Shown in pieces: positions 1-6,543 of a stretch of DNA of 14,655 bases. The notes beneath the pieces were generated by a model. That model saw only the letters and a list, made by a program, of their open reading frames with translations. It did no database searches and was not told the origin of the DNA. Each line of letters starts with the position of its first letter. Position 1 is the stretch's first letter. The stretch is from positions 1 to 14,655 of the forward strand of contig CAMDJU010000035.1 in the NCBI GenBank assembly GCA_945900695.1. Direction: 5' to 3'. Position numbers and translations under genes: made by a program. The DNA is from Bordetella parapertussis (GTDB taxonomy: Bacteria; Pseudomonadota; Gammaproteobacteria; Burkholderiales; Burkholderiaceae_C).

Positions 1-91
1 TGCGCATGCGGCCGGTGTTTTCGATTTCGAGCGCTTCGGCCTGCTTGAGCACTTCAGACACGTGCAGTGCCTTGAGTTCGTTCAGATGCAT
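1..91 (-). CDS. rho: Transcription termination factor Rho, N-terminal fragment (cut by window edge)
   Basis: Only the first 30 codons are present; the gene continues beyond position 1. The translation begins MHLNELKALHVSEVLKQAEA, the typical start of betaproteobacterial Rho (N-terminal helix bundle of the Rho_N domain, which precedes the RNA-binding OB fold). Rho is a hexameric RNA-dependent ATPase/helicase that ends transcription at C-rich unstructured RNA. The start is fixed by a good Shine-Dalgarno on the minus strand (AGGAG at about 98-103, 7 to 8 bases before ATG). It lies downstream of trxA on the same strand, a common proteobacterial order, but an intrinsic terminator separates them, so rho probably has its own promoter. 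Identification rests on the N-terminus plus context. Confidence 0.92.
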   Translation of the reverse strand, partial: MHLNELKALHVSEVLKQAEALEIENTGRMR

Positions 92-204
92 GGAAAGACT
101 CCTGCGATGGAGTTCATAAATAAAAGGGGGGGAGGGGGAGCGGCCGCAAAGGCCATTCGATCCGTTTGGGATCCCGTCAATTGGGTTGGACGGGAAATGT
201 AACC
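92..204 (-). promoter_or_regulatory. rho 5' leader with a pyrimidine-rich tract
   Basis: If transcription starts from the -10 element at 211-216, rho mRNA has a leader of roughly 113 nt. Read on the minus strand it contains a strong C/T tract (complement of the G runs at 126-132 and 134-138) about 35 to 45 nt before the rho ATG, followed by an A/T-rich patch and the Shine-Dalgarno. Rho binds C-rich, G-poor RNA, and E. coli rho is autoregulated in its leader, so this could be a rut-like autoregulatory site; that is inference. A short inverted repeat CCCGTC (173-178) / GACGGG (189-194) lies upstream of the tract. Confidence 0.35.
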
Positions 205-209
205 TGGAT

Positions 210-220
210 GATTATGACAG
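210..220 (-). promoter_or_regulatory. Candidate extended -10 promoter for rho
   Basis: The minus strand reads CTGTCATAATC: an extended -10 (TG, one base, then CATAAT, 5 of 6 to consensus). A start about 7 bases downstream would fall near 204. The element sits directly after the T-tract of the trxA terminator, as expected for a promoter that restarts transcription for rho. No good -35 box is visible, which is usual for extended -10 promoters. The same 11-mer with one change lies upstream of trxA at 625-635. Confidence 0.35.
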
Positions 221-221
221 G

Positions 222-247
222 AAAAAACCTGGGCCGACCGTCCCAGG
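222..247 (-). terminator. Intrinsic terminator after trxA
   Basis: On the minus strand, 9 bases after the trxA stop codon, CCTGGG (247-242) pairs perfectly with CCCAGG (233-228) across an 8-nt loop, followed immediately by six T (227-222). This is a textbook Rho-independent terminator, placed to end trxA transcripts before rho. Confidence 0.85.
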
Positions 248-256
248 AGGAGGGGG

Positions 257-589
257 TCAGGCCAATTGCTGATCGATGAATTCGGTCAATTGGGCTTTGC
301 TCAGGGCGCCCACTTTGGTGGCGGCCAACTGGCCCCCTTTGAACAGCATCAGGGTGGGGATGCCGCGAATACCAAATTTGGCAGGGATGTCTCGGTTTTC
401 ATCCACGTTCATTTTGGCAACCTGCAGTTTGCCTTGATAACCATTGGCCACATCGTCCAAGATCGGGGCGATCATCTTGCATGGGCCACACCACTCGGCC
501 CAATAGTCCACCAACACGGGCGTATCCGATTGGAGAACATCGGCTTCAAAGGATTGGTCGGTGATGTGTTTGATGAGGTCGCTGGCCAT
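257..589 (-). CDS. trxA: Thioredoxin 1
   Basis: A 110-residue cytoplasmic thioredoxin, the usual family length. It reduces disulfides in proteins such as ribonucleotide reductase and is recycled by thioredoxin reductase. The active site WCGPCK is at residues 32-37 (redox cysteines 33 and 36 by motif order, give or take one), with the buried Asp in VLVDYW and the cis-proline loop GIRGIPTL (Pro78). The reading frame is open 24 codons further upstream, but the ATG at 589 is chosen because the family N-terminus ([14 protein letters not shown]) starts here and AGGAC lies a few bases before it. It is apparently monocistronic: a terminator follows at 222-247 and a candidate promoter lies at 625-635. 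Identity is certain from the active site and fold-wide similarity. Confidence 0.97.
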   Translation of the reverse strand: MASDLIKHITDQSFEADVLQSDTPVLVDYWAEWCGPCKMIAPILDDVANGYQGKLQVAKMNVDENRDIPAKFGIRGIPTLMLFKGGQLAATKVGALSKAQLTEFIDQQLA

Positions 590-624
590 GTTTTGTCCTG
601 TGTTGGTGAGGCGAGTTGAGTAGA

Positions 625-635
625 GATTGTGACAG
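625..635 (-). promoter_or_regulatory. Candidate extended -10 promoter for trxA
   Basis: The minus strand reads CTGTCACAATC, giving TG-T-CACAAT (extended -10, hexamer 4 of 6 at 631-626). The predicted start near 619 would leave a leader of about 30 nt before the trxA ATG at 589. A TTGAAA lies upstream but only 14 bases from the hexamer, too close for a standard -35. Confidence 0.35.
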
Positions 636-756
636 AAAGCGCAAATTTCAAGTGGCGCCATCGGGGGTTCACAGCCCCTGCGCTGTCGCCAGGGTGGGCC
701 GTTTGCTCAACTGGCCCGCACGGTGTTATCGGGCAAGGATCAAATTGGGCATGGGT

Positions 757-771
757 AAAAAAGGGGGGGGT
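757..771 (-). terminator. Probable transcription end of ffs (C8-T6 tract)
   Basis: On the minus strand the basal stem of the 4.5S RNA is followed by A, eight C (770-763) and six T (762-757). The long RNA hairpin followed by a T-tract probably works as the terminator, though the 9-base gap between stem and T-tract is longer than in a canonical intrinsic terminator. Confidence 0.45.
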
Positions 772-866
772 GACGAGCCTTGACCCCGGCACTGGTTCCA
801 CAGTTAGAGCTGCTTGGTTCCCCACCTGACTCGGTTGGCCGCTTAGCCATGCGGGAAGGCCCGTCA
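772..866 (-). ncRNA. ffs: Signal recognition particle 4.5S RNA
   Basis: The minus strand contains the hallmark of SRP RNA domain IV: GTCAGGTGG, a GGAA tetraloop (821-818), then CCAAGCAGC (830-809 overall). This matches the E. coli GUCAGGUCC-GGAA-GGAAGCAGC element with the closing CC/GG pairs swapped to GG/CC. The ends form a basal stem of 10 pairs: GACGGGCCTT (865-856) with AAGGCTCGTC (781-772), including one G-U. The RNA of about 95 nt binds Ffh and targets nascent membrane proteins to FtsY at the membrane. The promoter at 873-901 predicts a start at 866, agreeing with the stem. ffs near dnaX is common in proteobacteria; here the two are divergent. Exact ends are estimated to within a few bases. 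Confidence 0.93.
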
Positions 867-872
867 ATGCAG

Positions 873-901
873 ATTGTAGGCCACGGGGACGGGGGCGTCA
901 T
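873..901 (-). promoter_or_regulatory. ffs promoter (sigma-70 type)
   Basis: Minus strand: -35 ATGACG (901-896), a 17-base spacer, and -10 TACAAT (878-873, 5 of 6). The predicted +1 is A866, one base before the basal stem of the 4.5S RNA. The fit of spacing, hexamers and RNA end makes this the best-supported promoter in the window. Confidence 0.7.
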
Positions 902-906
902 AGAAT
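901..906 (+). promoter_or_regulatory. Candidate dnaX -10 box, giving a leaderless or nearly leaderless mRNA
   Basis: TAGAAT (5 of 6 to TATAAT) is followed by seven bases and the dnaX ATG (TAGAATCCCAGCCATG). The usual -10 to +1 distance places the start at 913/914, the first base of the start codon. No Shine-Dalgarno-like sequence lies before the ATG, consistent with a leaderless transcript. No clear -35 is seen at 17 bases. The box shares base 901 with the ffs -35 on the other strand. Confidence 0.4.
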
Positions 907-913
907 CCCAGCC

Positions 914-2782
914 ATGTCTTACTTGGTGCTCGCACGCAAATACCGCCCCAAAAACTTTACCGAGATGGTGGGGCAGACCCATGTGGTGCGTGCCCTGGTC
1001 AATGCCTTGACCCAGCAGCGCTTGCACCATGCCTATTTGTTCACCGGCACGCGGGGCGTGGGCAAAACCACGGTGTCGCGCATTTTGGCCAAGTCGCTCA
1101 ACTGCCAGGGCACGGACGGTCAAGGGGGCATCACGGCCGAGCCTTGCGGTGTGTGCGATGCCTGTCGCGACATTGACGCCGGGCGTTTTGTCGATTACAC
1201 CGAGCTCGATGCAGCCTCCAACCGGGGCGTGGACGAGGTTCAAGCCCTCTTGGAGCAAGCGGTTTACAAGCCGGTTCAGGGACGCTTCAAGGTGTTCATG
1301 ATCGACGAGGTACACATGCTCACCAACACCGCCTTCAATGCAATGTTGAAGACCTTGGAGGAGCCGCCCGATTACCTGAAATTTGTGCTGGCCACCACCG
1401 ACCCCCAAAAAGTGCCCGTCACGGTGTTGTCGCGTTGCCTGCAATTCAACCTGCGACCCATGCCGCCATCGGTGTTGGTGGAGCACTTGGCCCATGTTTT
1501 GCAGGCCGAAGGGGTGCAGCATGACATGCCCGCCTTGCGCTTGATGGCTCGGGCGGCTCGCGGCTCCATGCGCGACGCTTTGAGCCTCACAGACCAAGCC
1601 ATGGCGTTTGGCGCTGGACAGGTCGCACTCGAATCGGTGCAACAAATGTTGGGCTCGGTGGACCGTGGCCATGTGTTTGGCTTGATCGAGGCCTTGGCCC
1701 ACGGCAATGGTCAGCAAGTGGTGCACACCGTGGATCAATTGCGCTTGCAAGGCTTGAATGCCGCCTCGACGTTGGAAGACATGGCGGTGGTGTTGCAACA
1801 CATGGCCGTGTTGCAAGCAGTGCCCGGGGCCACTGCTGATACCGACGCGGACGAAGACGCCCAAACCGAGCGCCATTTGGCCCAGCTCATGCCGCCCGAT
1901 GAAACCCAGTTGCTCTACAGCATGTGCTTGCACGGGCGCGCCGAGTTGGGCTTGGCACCCGATGAATATGCGGCCTTGACCATGGTTTTGCTGCGCTTGC
2001 TGGCATTCAAGTCCCCCCAGCAGCCCAGCGCTGAAGCGGAAAAAAAAAGCCTGAAAACAGCCAGCCCTGAGTTGGCGTTTCAAAGCCCACCCCAAGCGCC
2101 CAGCCCCCCTCTGCTAAAGGTTGATGAAAGCCCGACGCCTGCGACCAGGCAGCAGCAGACCGACCTGGCAACACCCACAGCAATTCGCCCATCGGTTGAA
2201 CCCACGCCCGCCCTGGCGGTTGATCCCTTGCCACCCGGGCGCCAAGTGCCAGTGCGCGACGTCAGCCCGACCCCGAGCCGACCCGACAGCCTCAGGCCCG
2301 CAGCCGCGGGCGGTGGGGCGGTGCCCGTGCGCGACCTCGGTCCTGCGGTCGACCGCTTGGACAAACCCCAGGCCTCGACCGAGGTGGTTTTGGTCACCAC
2401 CGAAGAGGGGGATTTTTGGCATGCCCTGGTGCAGCAAATGGTGGCCGCTGAGCGCATCACCGCCTTGGTTCGCGAACTGGCTTTGCAGTCGCAATTGGTT
2501 GGCCGCGACACCCATGAGTGGTTGCTGCGCATTGAGCGCGAGACTTTGCAAAACCCCACCGCCCGGGAGCGATTGGAGCAAGCCTTGTCTGACTCAGGCC
2601 ACGCCGTGCGCCTGACTTTGGAAGTGGGGCGCGTGATGGACAGCCCGGCCAAACGCGCGGCGGCCTTGGCCGCACAGCGCCAGCGTGAGGCCGAGGCCGT
2701 CATCCTCAATGACCCCTTTGTGCAAAAAATGATGCGCCAATTTGACGCGAAAATTGTTCCCGGATCTCTTAAACCCGCATGA
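914..2782 (+). CDS. dnaX: DNA polymerase III subunits tau and gamma
   Basis: The 622-residue clamp-loader ATPase that loads the beta clamp and, as tau, links the polymerase cores to DnaB helicase. In order: Walker A GTRGVGKT (45-52); zinc cysteines 64, 78, 81 and 84, with a small insertion after the first compared with E. coli; Walker B DEVH (131-134); sensor 1 TTD (161-163); arginine-finger motif LSRC (172-175); sensor 2 GSMRDALS (217-224); collar domain to about 365; a Pro/Ala-rich linker of about 120 residues; and the tau C-terminal domain (about 498-622) that binds the alpha subunit. The start MSYLVLARKYRP is the family start. Codons 376-378 sit on an A9 run (2040-2048) that could generate gamma (see separate feature). 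The linker repeats VPVRD at 445-449 and 470-474. It is first in an operon with ybaB (12-nt gap) and recR. No Shine-Dalgarno precedes the start; a leaderless mRNA is suspected. Confidence 0.97.
   Translation: MSYLVLARKYRPKNFTEMVGQTHVVRALVNALTQQRLHHAYLFTGTRGVGKTTVSRILAKSLNCQGTDGQGGITAEPCGVCDACRDIDAGRFVDYTELDAASNRGVDEVQALLEQAVYKPVQGRFKVFMIDEVHMLTNTAFNAMLKTLEEPPDYLKFVLATTDPQKVPVTVLSRCLQFNLRPMPPSVLVEHLAHVLQAEGVQHDMPALRLMARAARGSMRDALSLTDQAMAFGAGQVALESVQQMLGSVDRGHVFGLIEALAHGNGQQVVHTVDQLRLQGLNAASTLEDMAVVLQHMAVLQAVPGATADTDADEDAQTERHLAQLMPPDETQLLYSMCLHGRAELGLAPDEYAALTMVLLRLLAFKSPQQPSAEAEKKSLKTASPELAFQSPPQAPSPPLLKVDESPTPATRQQQTDLATPTAIRPSVEPTPALAVDPLPPGRQVPVRDVSPTPSRPDSLRPAAAGGGAVPVRDLGPAVDRLDKPQASTEVVLVTTEEGDFWHALVQQMVAAERITALVRELALQSQLVGRDTHEWLLRIERETLQNPTARERLEQALSDSGHAVRLTLEVGRVMDSPAKRAAALAAQRQREAEAVILNDPFVQKMMRQFDAKIVPGSLKPA
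2040..2048 (+). promoter_or_regulatory. A9 slippery run in dnaX, likely site of gamma-subunit production
   Basis: Nine A followed by G, read GAA AAA AAA AGC in frame. A -1 ribosomal shift, or one extra A in the mRNA, leads to a TGA at 2068-2070 and a 385-residue protein. Loss of one A leads to GCC TGA (stop at 2052-2054) and a 379-residue protein. Both products end just after the collar domain, as gamma does. E. coli makes gamma by ribosomal frameshifting at A AAA AAG, and Thermus thermophilus by transcriptional slippage at A9. Only a weak downstream hairpin (GCCA/TGGC) is visible and no strong Shine-Dalgarno-like stimulator, which favours transcriptional slippage. Confidence 0.65.
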
Positions 2783-2794
2783 AAGAAGCAAACC

Positions 2795-3118
2795 ATGTTC
2801 AATAAAGGACAACTCGCAGGCCTGATGAAGCAAGCCCAAGCGATGCAAGACAACATCAAAAAAACCCAGGACGAACTCGCCACCATCGAGGTCACCGGTG
2901 AGTCGGGCTCTGGCTTGGTCAAGGTGTTGATGACCTGCAAGCATGATGTCAAACGCGTGAGCATCGACCCCAGCTTGCTCAGCGACGACAAAGACATGTT
3001 GGAAGACCTGGTCGCTGCCGCTTTCAATGACGCGGCGCGCAAAGCCGCAGAAACCACCGAAGCCCGCATGGGCAAACTCAATGCCGGCATGCCCCCCGGC
3101 ATGAAGCTGCCCTTTTGA
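2795..3118 (+). CDS. ybaB: Nucleoid-associated protein, YbaB/EbfC family
   Basis: A 107-residue protein of the usual family length. The family forms dimers with a tweezer-like shape that bind DNA with little sequence preference and is linked to the nucleoid and to recombination. The start [20 protein letters not shown], the central beta region ([15 protein letters not shown]) and the C-terminal Met/Gly/Pro tail ([10 protein letters not shown]) are all typical. It begins 12 nt after dnaX with a weak A/G-rich ribosome site (GAAAGAAG), and its TGA overlaps the recR ATG, so it is the middle gene of dnaX-ybaB-recR, a gene order kept across many bacteria. Confidence 0.95.
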   Translation: MFNKGQLAGLMKQAQAMQDNIKKTQDELATIEVTGESGSGLVKVLMTCKHDVKRVSIDPSLLSDDKDMLEDLVAAAFNDAARKAAETTEARMGKLNAGMPPGMKLPF

Positions 3119-3714
3119 TGTCGACCAGTCCAGCCCTGGAGACCTTGATGGCGGCATTGCGCCGCTTGCCAGGGGTGGGTGTCAAATCGGCCACACGCAT
3201 GGCCCATCATTTGCTGCAAAACGACCGTGAAGGTGCGCACATGATGGCCCAGGCCATCGCGCAAGCCTTGGACAAAGTCGGGCATTGCGAGCGCTGCCAC
3301 ACCTTGTCGGAGTTGAGGGTGTGCATCACCTGTGCCGATCCTGCCCGAGACCCCACACGTTTGTGTGTGATTGAAACACCAGCCGATCAATTGGCGCTGG
3401 AGCGCACCGGCGCTTACCAGGGAACTTACTTTGTGTTGATGGGCCGCATCAACCCCATCGAGGGCCAGGGCCCGCACGAAATGGGTTTGCAAAAGCTCAT
3501 TGACCGCGCCTGTGATGGACAGGTTCAAGAGGTGATCTTGGCCACCAACTTCACCGCCGAGGGTGAGGCCACGGCGCATGTGATTGGCGAAGTCTTGAAA
3601 AAGCGCGGCATTGCGGTCAGCCGTTTGTCGCGTGGCGTGCCCATCGGCAGCGAGTTGGAGTTTGTCGATTTGGGCACCATTGCCCATGCCCTGCTGGATC
3701 GGCGCAGCACCTAA
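3118..3714 (+). CDS. recR: Recombination mediator protein RecR
   Basis: A 198-residue protein (E. coli RecR 201) that works with RecO (and RecF) to load RecA on SSB-coated single-stranded DNA in gap repair. Visible parts: N-terminal helix-hairpin-helix [16 protein letters not shown] (14-29); a C4 zinc finger with Cys57, Cys60, Cys69 and Cys72; then a Toprim domain beginning LCVIETPAD (82-90), with the conserved ERTGAYQG and [10 protein letters not shown] segments. The ATG at 3118 shares one base with the ybaB stop (TGATG), implying translational coupling. A TTG one codon earlier is possible but unlikely. No strong terminator follows in 3715-3808. Confidence 0.96.
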   Translation: MSTSPALETLMAALRRLPGVGVKSATRMAHHLLQNDREGAHMMAQAIAQALDKVGHCERCHTLSELRVCITCADPARDPTRLCVIETPADQLALERTGAYQGTYFVLMGRINPIEGQGPHEMGLQKLIDRACDGQVQEVILATNFTAEGEATAHVIGEVLKKRGIAVSRLSRGVPIGSELEFVDLGTIAHALLDRRST

Positions 3715-3808
3715 GTGATAACCCTCTCGGGATGACACCGATGCGTTCAGGTGTTGCTAAAGGTATGCTTTTTGAACACTTTGCTGACCCCTTTTTTTAG
3801 TCAGGTCC

Positions 3809-4864
3809 ATGAACGACTTTGAACCCAAGCGCCGTCAAATCATCCTTGCCACCGCATGGACGGGCTTGGGCTTGGGCTTGGCTTGTCCTGGGGCACAAGC
3901 CCAAAGCGGAAAACTGGAGAAAGCCAAGGTCTCCATTGCGGTTGGCGGCAAGGCCTCTTTTTATTATTTACCCCTGACCTTGGCCGAACAATTGGGCTAC
4001 TTCAAGGCCGAGGGTTTGGAGGTGGAAATCAGCGACTTTGCCGGTGGCACTCAGGCCTTGCGCGCCGTGGTGGGTGGGTCTGCCAATGTGTGCTCGGGGG
4101 CTTATGAGCACACCATCAATTTGCAAGGCAAGTCGCAAATGTTCAAAGCCTTTGTGCTGCAAGGCAGAGCCCCCCAAATTGCCATTGGCGTGTCGACCAA
4201 AACCATGGCGCAATATAAAACCGTGGCAGATTTGCGCGGCAAAAAAATTGGCGTGTCGGCCCCTGGGTCGTCAACCAATATGGTGGCCAATCTCATTTTG
4301 TCGCGCGCCGGTCTCAAGGCCAGTGACGTCAGTTTCATTGGTGTGGGCACCTCGGCGGGTGCCTTGTCGGCCATGCGCAGTGGGCAAATCGACGCCATCA
4401 GCAACATCGACCCGGTGATGACCATGTTGGAGCAAAAAGGGGATGTGAAGATCATCTCCGACACCCGCACCATCAAAGGCACGGTCGACGTGTTCGGCGG
4501 CCCCATGCCAGCCGCCTGCCTGTATGCACCGGCTGACTACCTGGCACAAAACCCCAACACCTGCCAAGCCTTGGCCAACGCCATCGTGCGCGGCTTGAAA
4601 TGGTTGCAGACCGCAGGCCCATCGGACATTCTGAAAACCGTGCCCGAAAGTTATTTGTTGGGCGACCGGGCCTTGTACTTGTCCTCGTTTGACAAAATTC
4701 GCGAGGCTTTGAGCCCCGACGGCATCATCCCTGCCGAAGGCACCAAGACCGCGCTCAAGGCCCTGGCCAGTTTTGACGAAACCCTCAAAGCCGACAAAAT
4801 CGATTTGTCCAAAACCTTCACCAATGACTTTGCCCGCCGCGCCAAGGACAAATTCAAGGCTTAG
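3809..4864 (+). CDS. ABC transporter substrate-binding protein, NitT/TauT family (orphan)
   Basis: A 351-residue periplasmic solute-binding protein resembling the nitrate/sulfonate/taurine/thiamine-precursor binding group. The N-terminus has a twin arginine (PKRRQIIL, 6-13), a hydrophobic stretch and a cleavage site AQA-QS after about residue 31, so export by Sec or possibly Tat. LAC at 24-26 could also be read as a weak lipobox. The mature protein shows the family pattern FYYLPLTLAEQLGYFKAEGL, a GGTQALRAVVGGSANV substrate-loop region and DLRGKKIGVSAPGSST at the second lobe. No permease or ATPase gene is adjacent, so the ligand and partners cannot be told. The start is the only ATG near the signal peptide; the AGG before it (3803-3805) is only 3 nt away, too close for a normal Shine-Dalgarno, and lies in a small hairpin (CTGAC 3784-3788 / GTCAG 3800-3804). 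Confidence 0.85.
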   Translation: MNDFEPKRRQIILATAWTGLGLGLACPGAQAQSGKLEKAKVSIAVGGKASFYYLPLTLAEQLGYFKAEGLEVEISDFAGGTQALRAVVGGSANVCSGAYEHTINLQGKSQMFKAFVLQGRAPQIAIGVSTKTMAQYKTVADLRGKKIGVSAPGSSTNMVANLILSRAGLKASDVSFIGVGTSAGALSAMRSGQIDAISNIDPVMTMLEQKGDVKIISDTRTIKGTVDVFGGPMPAACLYAPADYLAQNPNTCQALANAIVRGLKWLQTAGPSDILKTVPESYLLGDRALYLSSFDKIREALSPDGIIPAEGTKTALKALASFDETLKADKIDLSKTFTNDFARRAKDKFKA

Positions 4865-4986
4865 CGCGCGCGTCCAAAAGGAAACCCCCGCCTCGAGCTG
4901 TCTGAGCGGCATTTGATGGTGTGGCAGACACGCAGCGCAGAAATCGAACAGGTCTGAAGGGTGGCCAGGGCAAACCCATGGCGGCA

Positions 4987-6543
4987 TTAACGCGCTTTGG
5001 CGGTTTGCACCTCGGAGCCCGATTTGCCCGTTGGCTTTTTCTTCGCTTGTGCCTTGGCTTGGCCTTTGGTCGTGTTGGGTTTGCCCGCCACATAAACCAC
5101 CAGAGTTTGGCCGGCTTTGAGGGGGCTGCGTGGGCTCAGCTTGTTCCATTCGGCCAATTGCGCCGCAGTCACTTTGTAGCGCGCCGCCACCGCGTCCAGG
5201 TTGTCTTGCGGCTTGGCTTTGATCGTCAGGCGCCTGAGTTGGGCCTCGGGTGAGAGATCCAAGCGCCCGTTATCGGCGATGGCAGGGGAGACATCATCTT
5301 CCATGCGCGCCGTGCGTGGCACCAGCAGGGCGGAGCCAGACTTGATCAACATGTGGGGCGGAATGCCATTGAGTGCGCGGAAATCGGCCTCGGGCATGCC
5401 CGCGCGTTTGGCCGCTTCGGCCACTTTGATGCTGTGGGGGGTCACCCAAGCAGTCCAACTGGCCATGCGCGCCTCGCCATGTTGGGCGAAGTTGCGCATG
5501 AAAATTTCAGCGTTGTCCCAAGGCAGCAGCAGTTGGGGCGTGCCCGCGGCCAGCAGCACTGGCCGATGGGCCGAGGGGTTGAGCGACTTGAAATCCTCTA
5601 CCGAGATATCAGCCAGTTTGGCGGCCAAAGTCACGTCGATATCCCGCGTCAAGGGCACGGTTTGAAAATAAGGGTGGTTGGGGATGTGGGGCAATTGCAG
5701 GTTGTACAAGTGCGGCATGGCCACAATGTTTTTCACCGCTTGCAATTTGGGCACGTAGTAGCGGGTTTCATTGGGCATGTTCAGGTCGGTGTAAGACAAG
5801 CCCAATTGGCTGCGCTGATTGCGCGCCAAGGCCTTGCCCACATTGCCTTCGCCCCAGTTATAGGCGGCCAAGGCCAGGTGCCAGTCGCCGAACATGTTGT
5901 GCAGCCTTTGCAGGTAATCCAAAGCGGCACGGGTAGAGGCCAGCACATCGCGCCGGTCGTCGCGAAACGCGTTTTGCTTGAGATCAAAGCTTTTGCCGGT
6001 GGCAGGCATGAACTGCCACATCCCGGTGGCGCGTGCGGTGGAGACGGCTTGGGGGTTGAATGCGCTTTCGATGAAGGGCAGCAAAGCCAGTTCGGTGGGC
6101 ATGCCACGGCGTTCTATTTCTTCCACGATGTGATAGAGATATTTGCTCGACCTGTCGGTCATGCGCTGCAAATAATCGCCCCGGGCCGCATACCACTGCG
6201 TGCGGTCTTGAGACAAGGGGTGGTCCAAGTTGGGCATGGCAAAGCCGCGGCGGATGCGGTCCCACAAATCCACGGGCAGGTCCATGCGTGGCACGTTGGA
6301 AGGGTTGGACTCGGCGGGGGTCAGGGGGCTGAGCACCACCGGTGCCCCAGGTGCGGCAGGGGTTGCAGCGGAGGCAGTGGGTTTGTCGACCAAGGCAGGG
6401 GTGAGTTCGCGCCAAGGCGCCGCTGTGATGGGTGGCGTTTCGGCCGTGGCTTCCTTGGCGGGCGGGGGCGTCACGCAAGCGGTGGTCACACAGGCGGTGG
6501 CGAGGAGTAAAAACAGTCGTTTGATCAAAATTGGTTTTTCCAT
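4987..6543 (-). CDS. mltD: Membrane-bound lytic murein transglycosylase D with LysM domains
   Basis: 518 residues from the ATG at 6543. It cleaves peptidoglycan between MurNAc and GlcNAc with formation of 1,6-anhydroMurNAc. The N-terminus KRLFLLLATACVTTAC is a lipoprotein-type signal with candidate lipidated Cys18 or Cys23, followed by a Pro/Ala-rich tether (24-85). The SLT fold has catalytic Glu159 in LPFIESAFNP, GMWQFMPATGK (174-184) and AYNWGEGN (227-234). Two LysM-like cell-wall-binding regions follow, then a Lys-rich tail. The frame is open upstream to 6711 but that part is gloB sequence. Either the ATG at 6543 (19-nt overlap with gloB, no Shine-Dalgarno) or TTG at 6528, which overlaps the gloB stop as TTGA and leaves an 18-residue signal, could be the real start. 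Probably cotranscribed with gloB; the same neighbours occur in E. coli. Confidence 0.93.
   Translation of the reverse strand: MEKPILIKRLFLLLATACVTTACVTPPPAKEATAETPPITAAPWRELTPALVDKPTASAATPAAPGAPVVLSPLTPAESNPSNVPRMDLPVDLWDRIRRGFAMPNLDHPLSQDRTQWYAARGDYLQRMTDRSSKYLYHIVEEIERRGMPTELALLPFIESAFNPQAVSTARATGMWQFMPATGKSFDLKQNAFRDDRRDVLASTRAALDYLQRLHNMFGDWHLALAAYNWGEGNVGKALARNQRSQLGLSYTDLNMPNETRYYVPKLQAVKNIVAMPHLYNLQLPHIPNHPYFQTVPLTRDIDVTLAAKLADISVEDFKSLNPSAHRPVLLAAGTPQLLLPWDNAEIFMRNFAQHGEARMASWTAWVTPHSIKVAEAAKRAGMPEADFRALNGIPPHMLIKSGSALLVPRTARMEDDVSPAIADNGRLDLSPEAQLRRLTIKAKPQDNLDAVAARYKVTAAQLAEWNKLSPRSPLKAGQTLVVYVAGKPNTTKGQAKAQAKKKPTGKSGSEVQTAKAR

Noticed and set aside
82..117. An 11-residue open frame on the minus strand overlapping the rho start, reminiscent of the E. 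coli rhoL leader peptide
   Set aside because: It has no Shine-Dalgarno, is very short, differs in position from rhoL, and simply covers the rho ribosome-binding site.
660..735. A GGGGGTTCACAGCCCC segment resembling a tRNA T-arm
   Set aside because: The loop lacks the standard TTCRA pattern and no acceptor, D or anticodon arms of a tRNA could be assembled around it.
740..2095. Long minus-strand open frame opposite dnaX
   Set aside because: It runs antisense to a certain dnaX gene and through ffs, has His/Gln-rich composition typical of a codon-shadow frame, and shows no domain.
2080..3738. Minus-strand open frame of 552 codons opposite dnaX-ybaB-recR
   Set aside because: It is antisense to three well-identified genes and has low-complexity shadow composition.
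3735..3754. Small hairpin ACACC/GGTGT after recR
   Set aside because: It has only five pairs with a 10-base loop, and the nearest T run is 14 bases away; too weak for a terminator call.
4865..4986. Inverted repeat TGTCTG (4899-4904) / CAGACA (4925-4930) between the binding protein and mltD
   Set aside because: It has a 20-base loop and no T-tract on either strand, so it is not convincing as a terminator.
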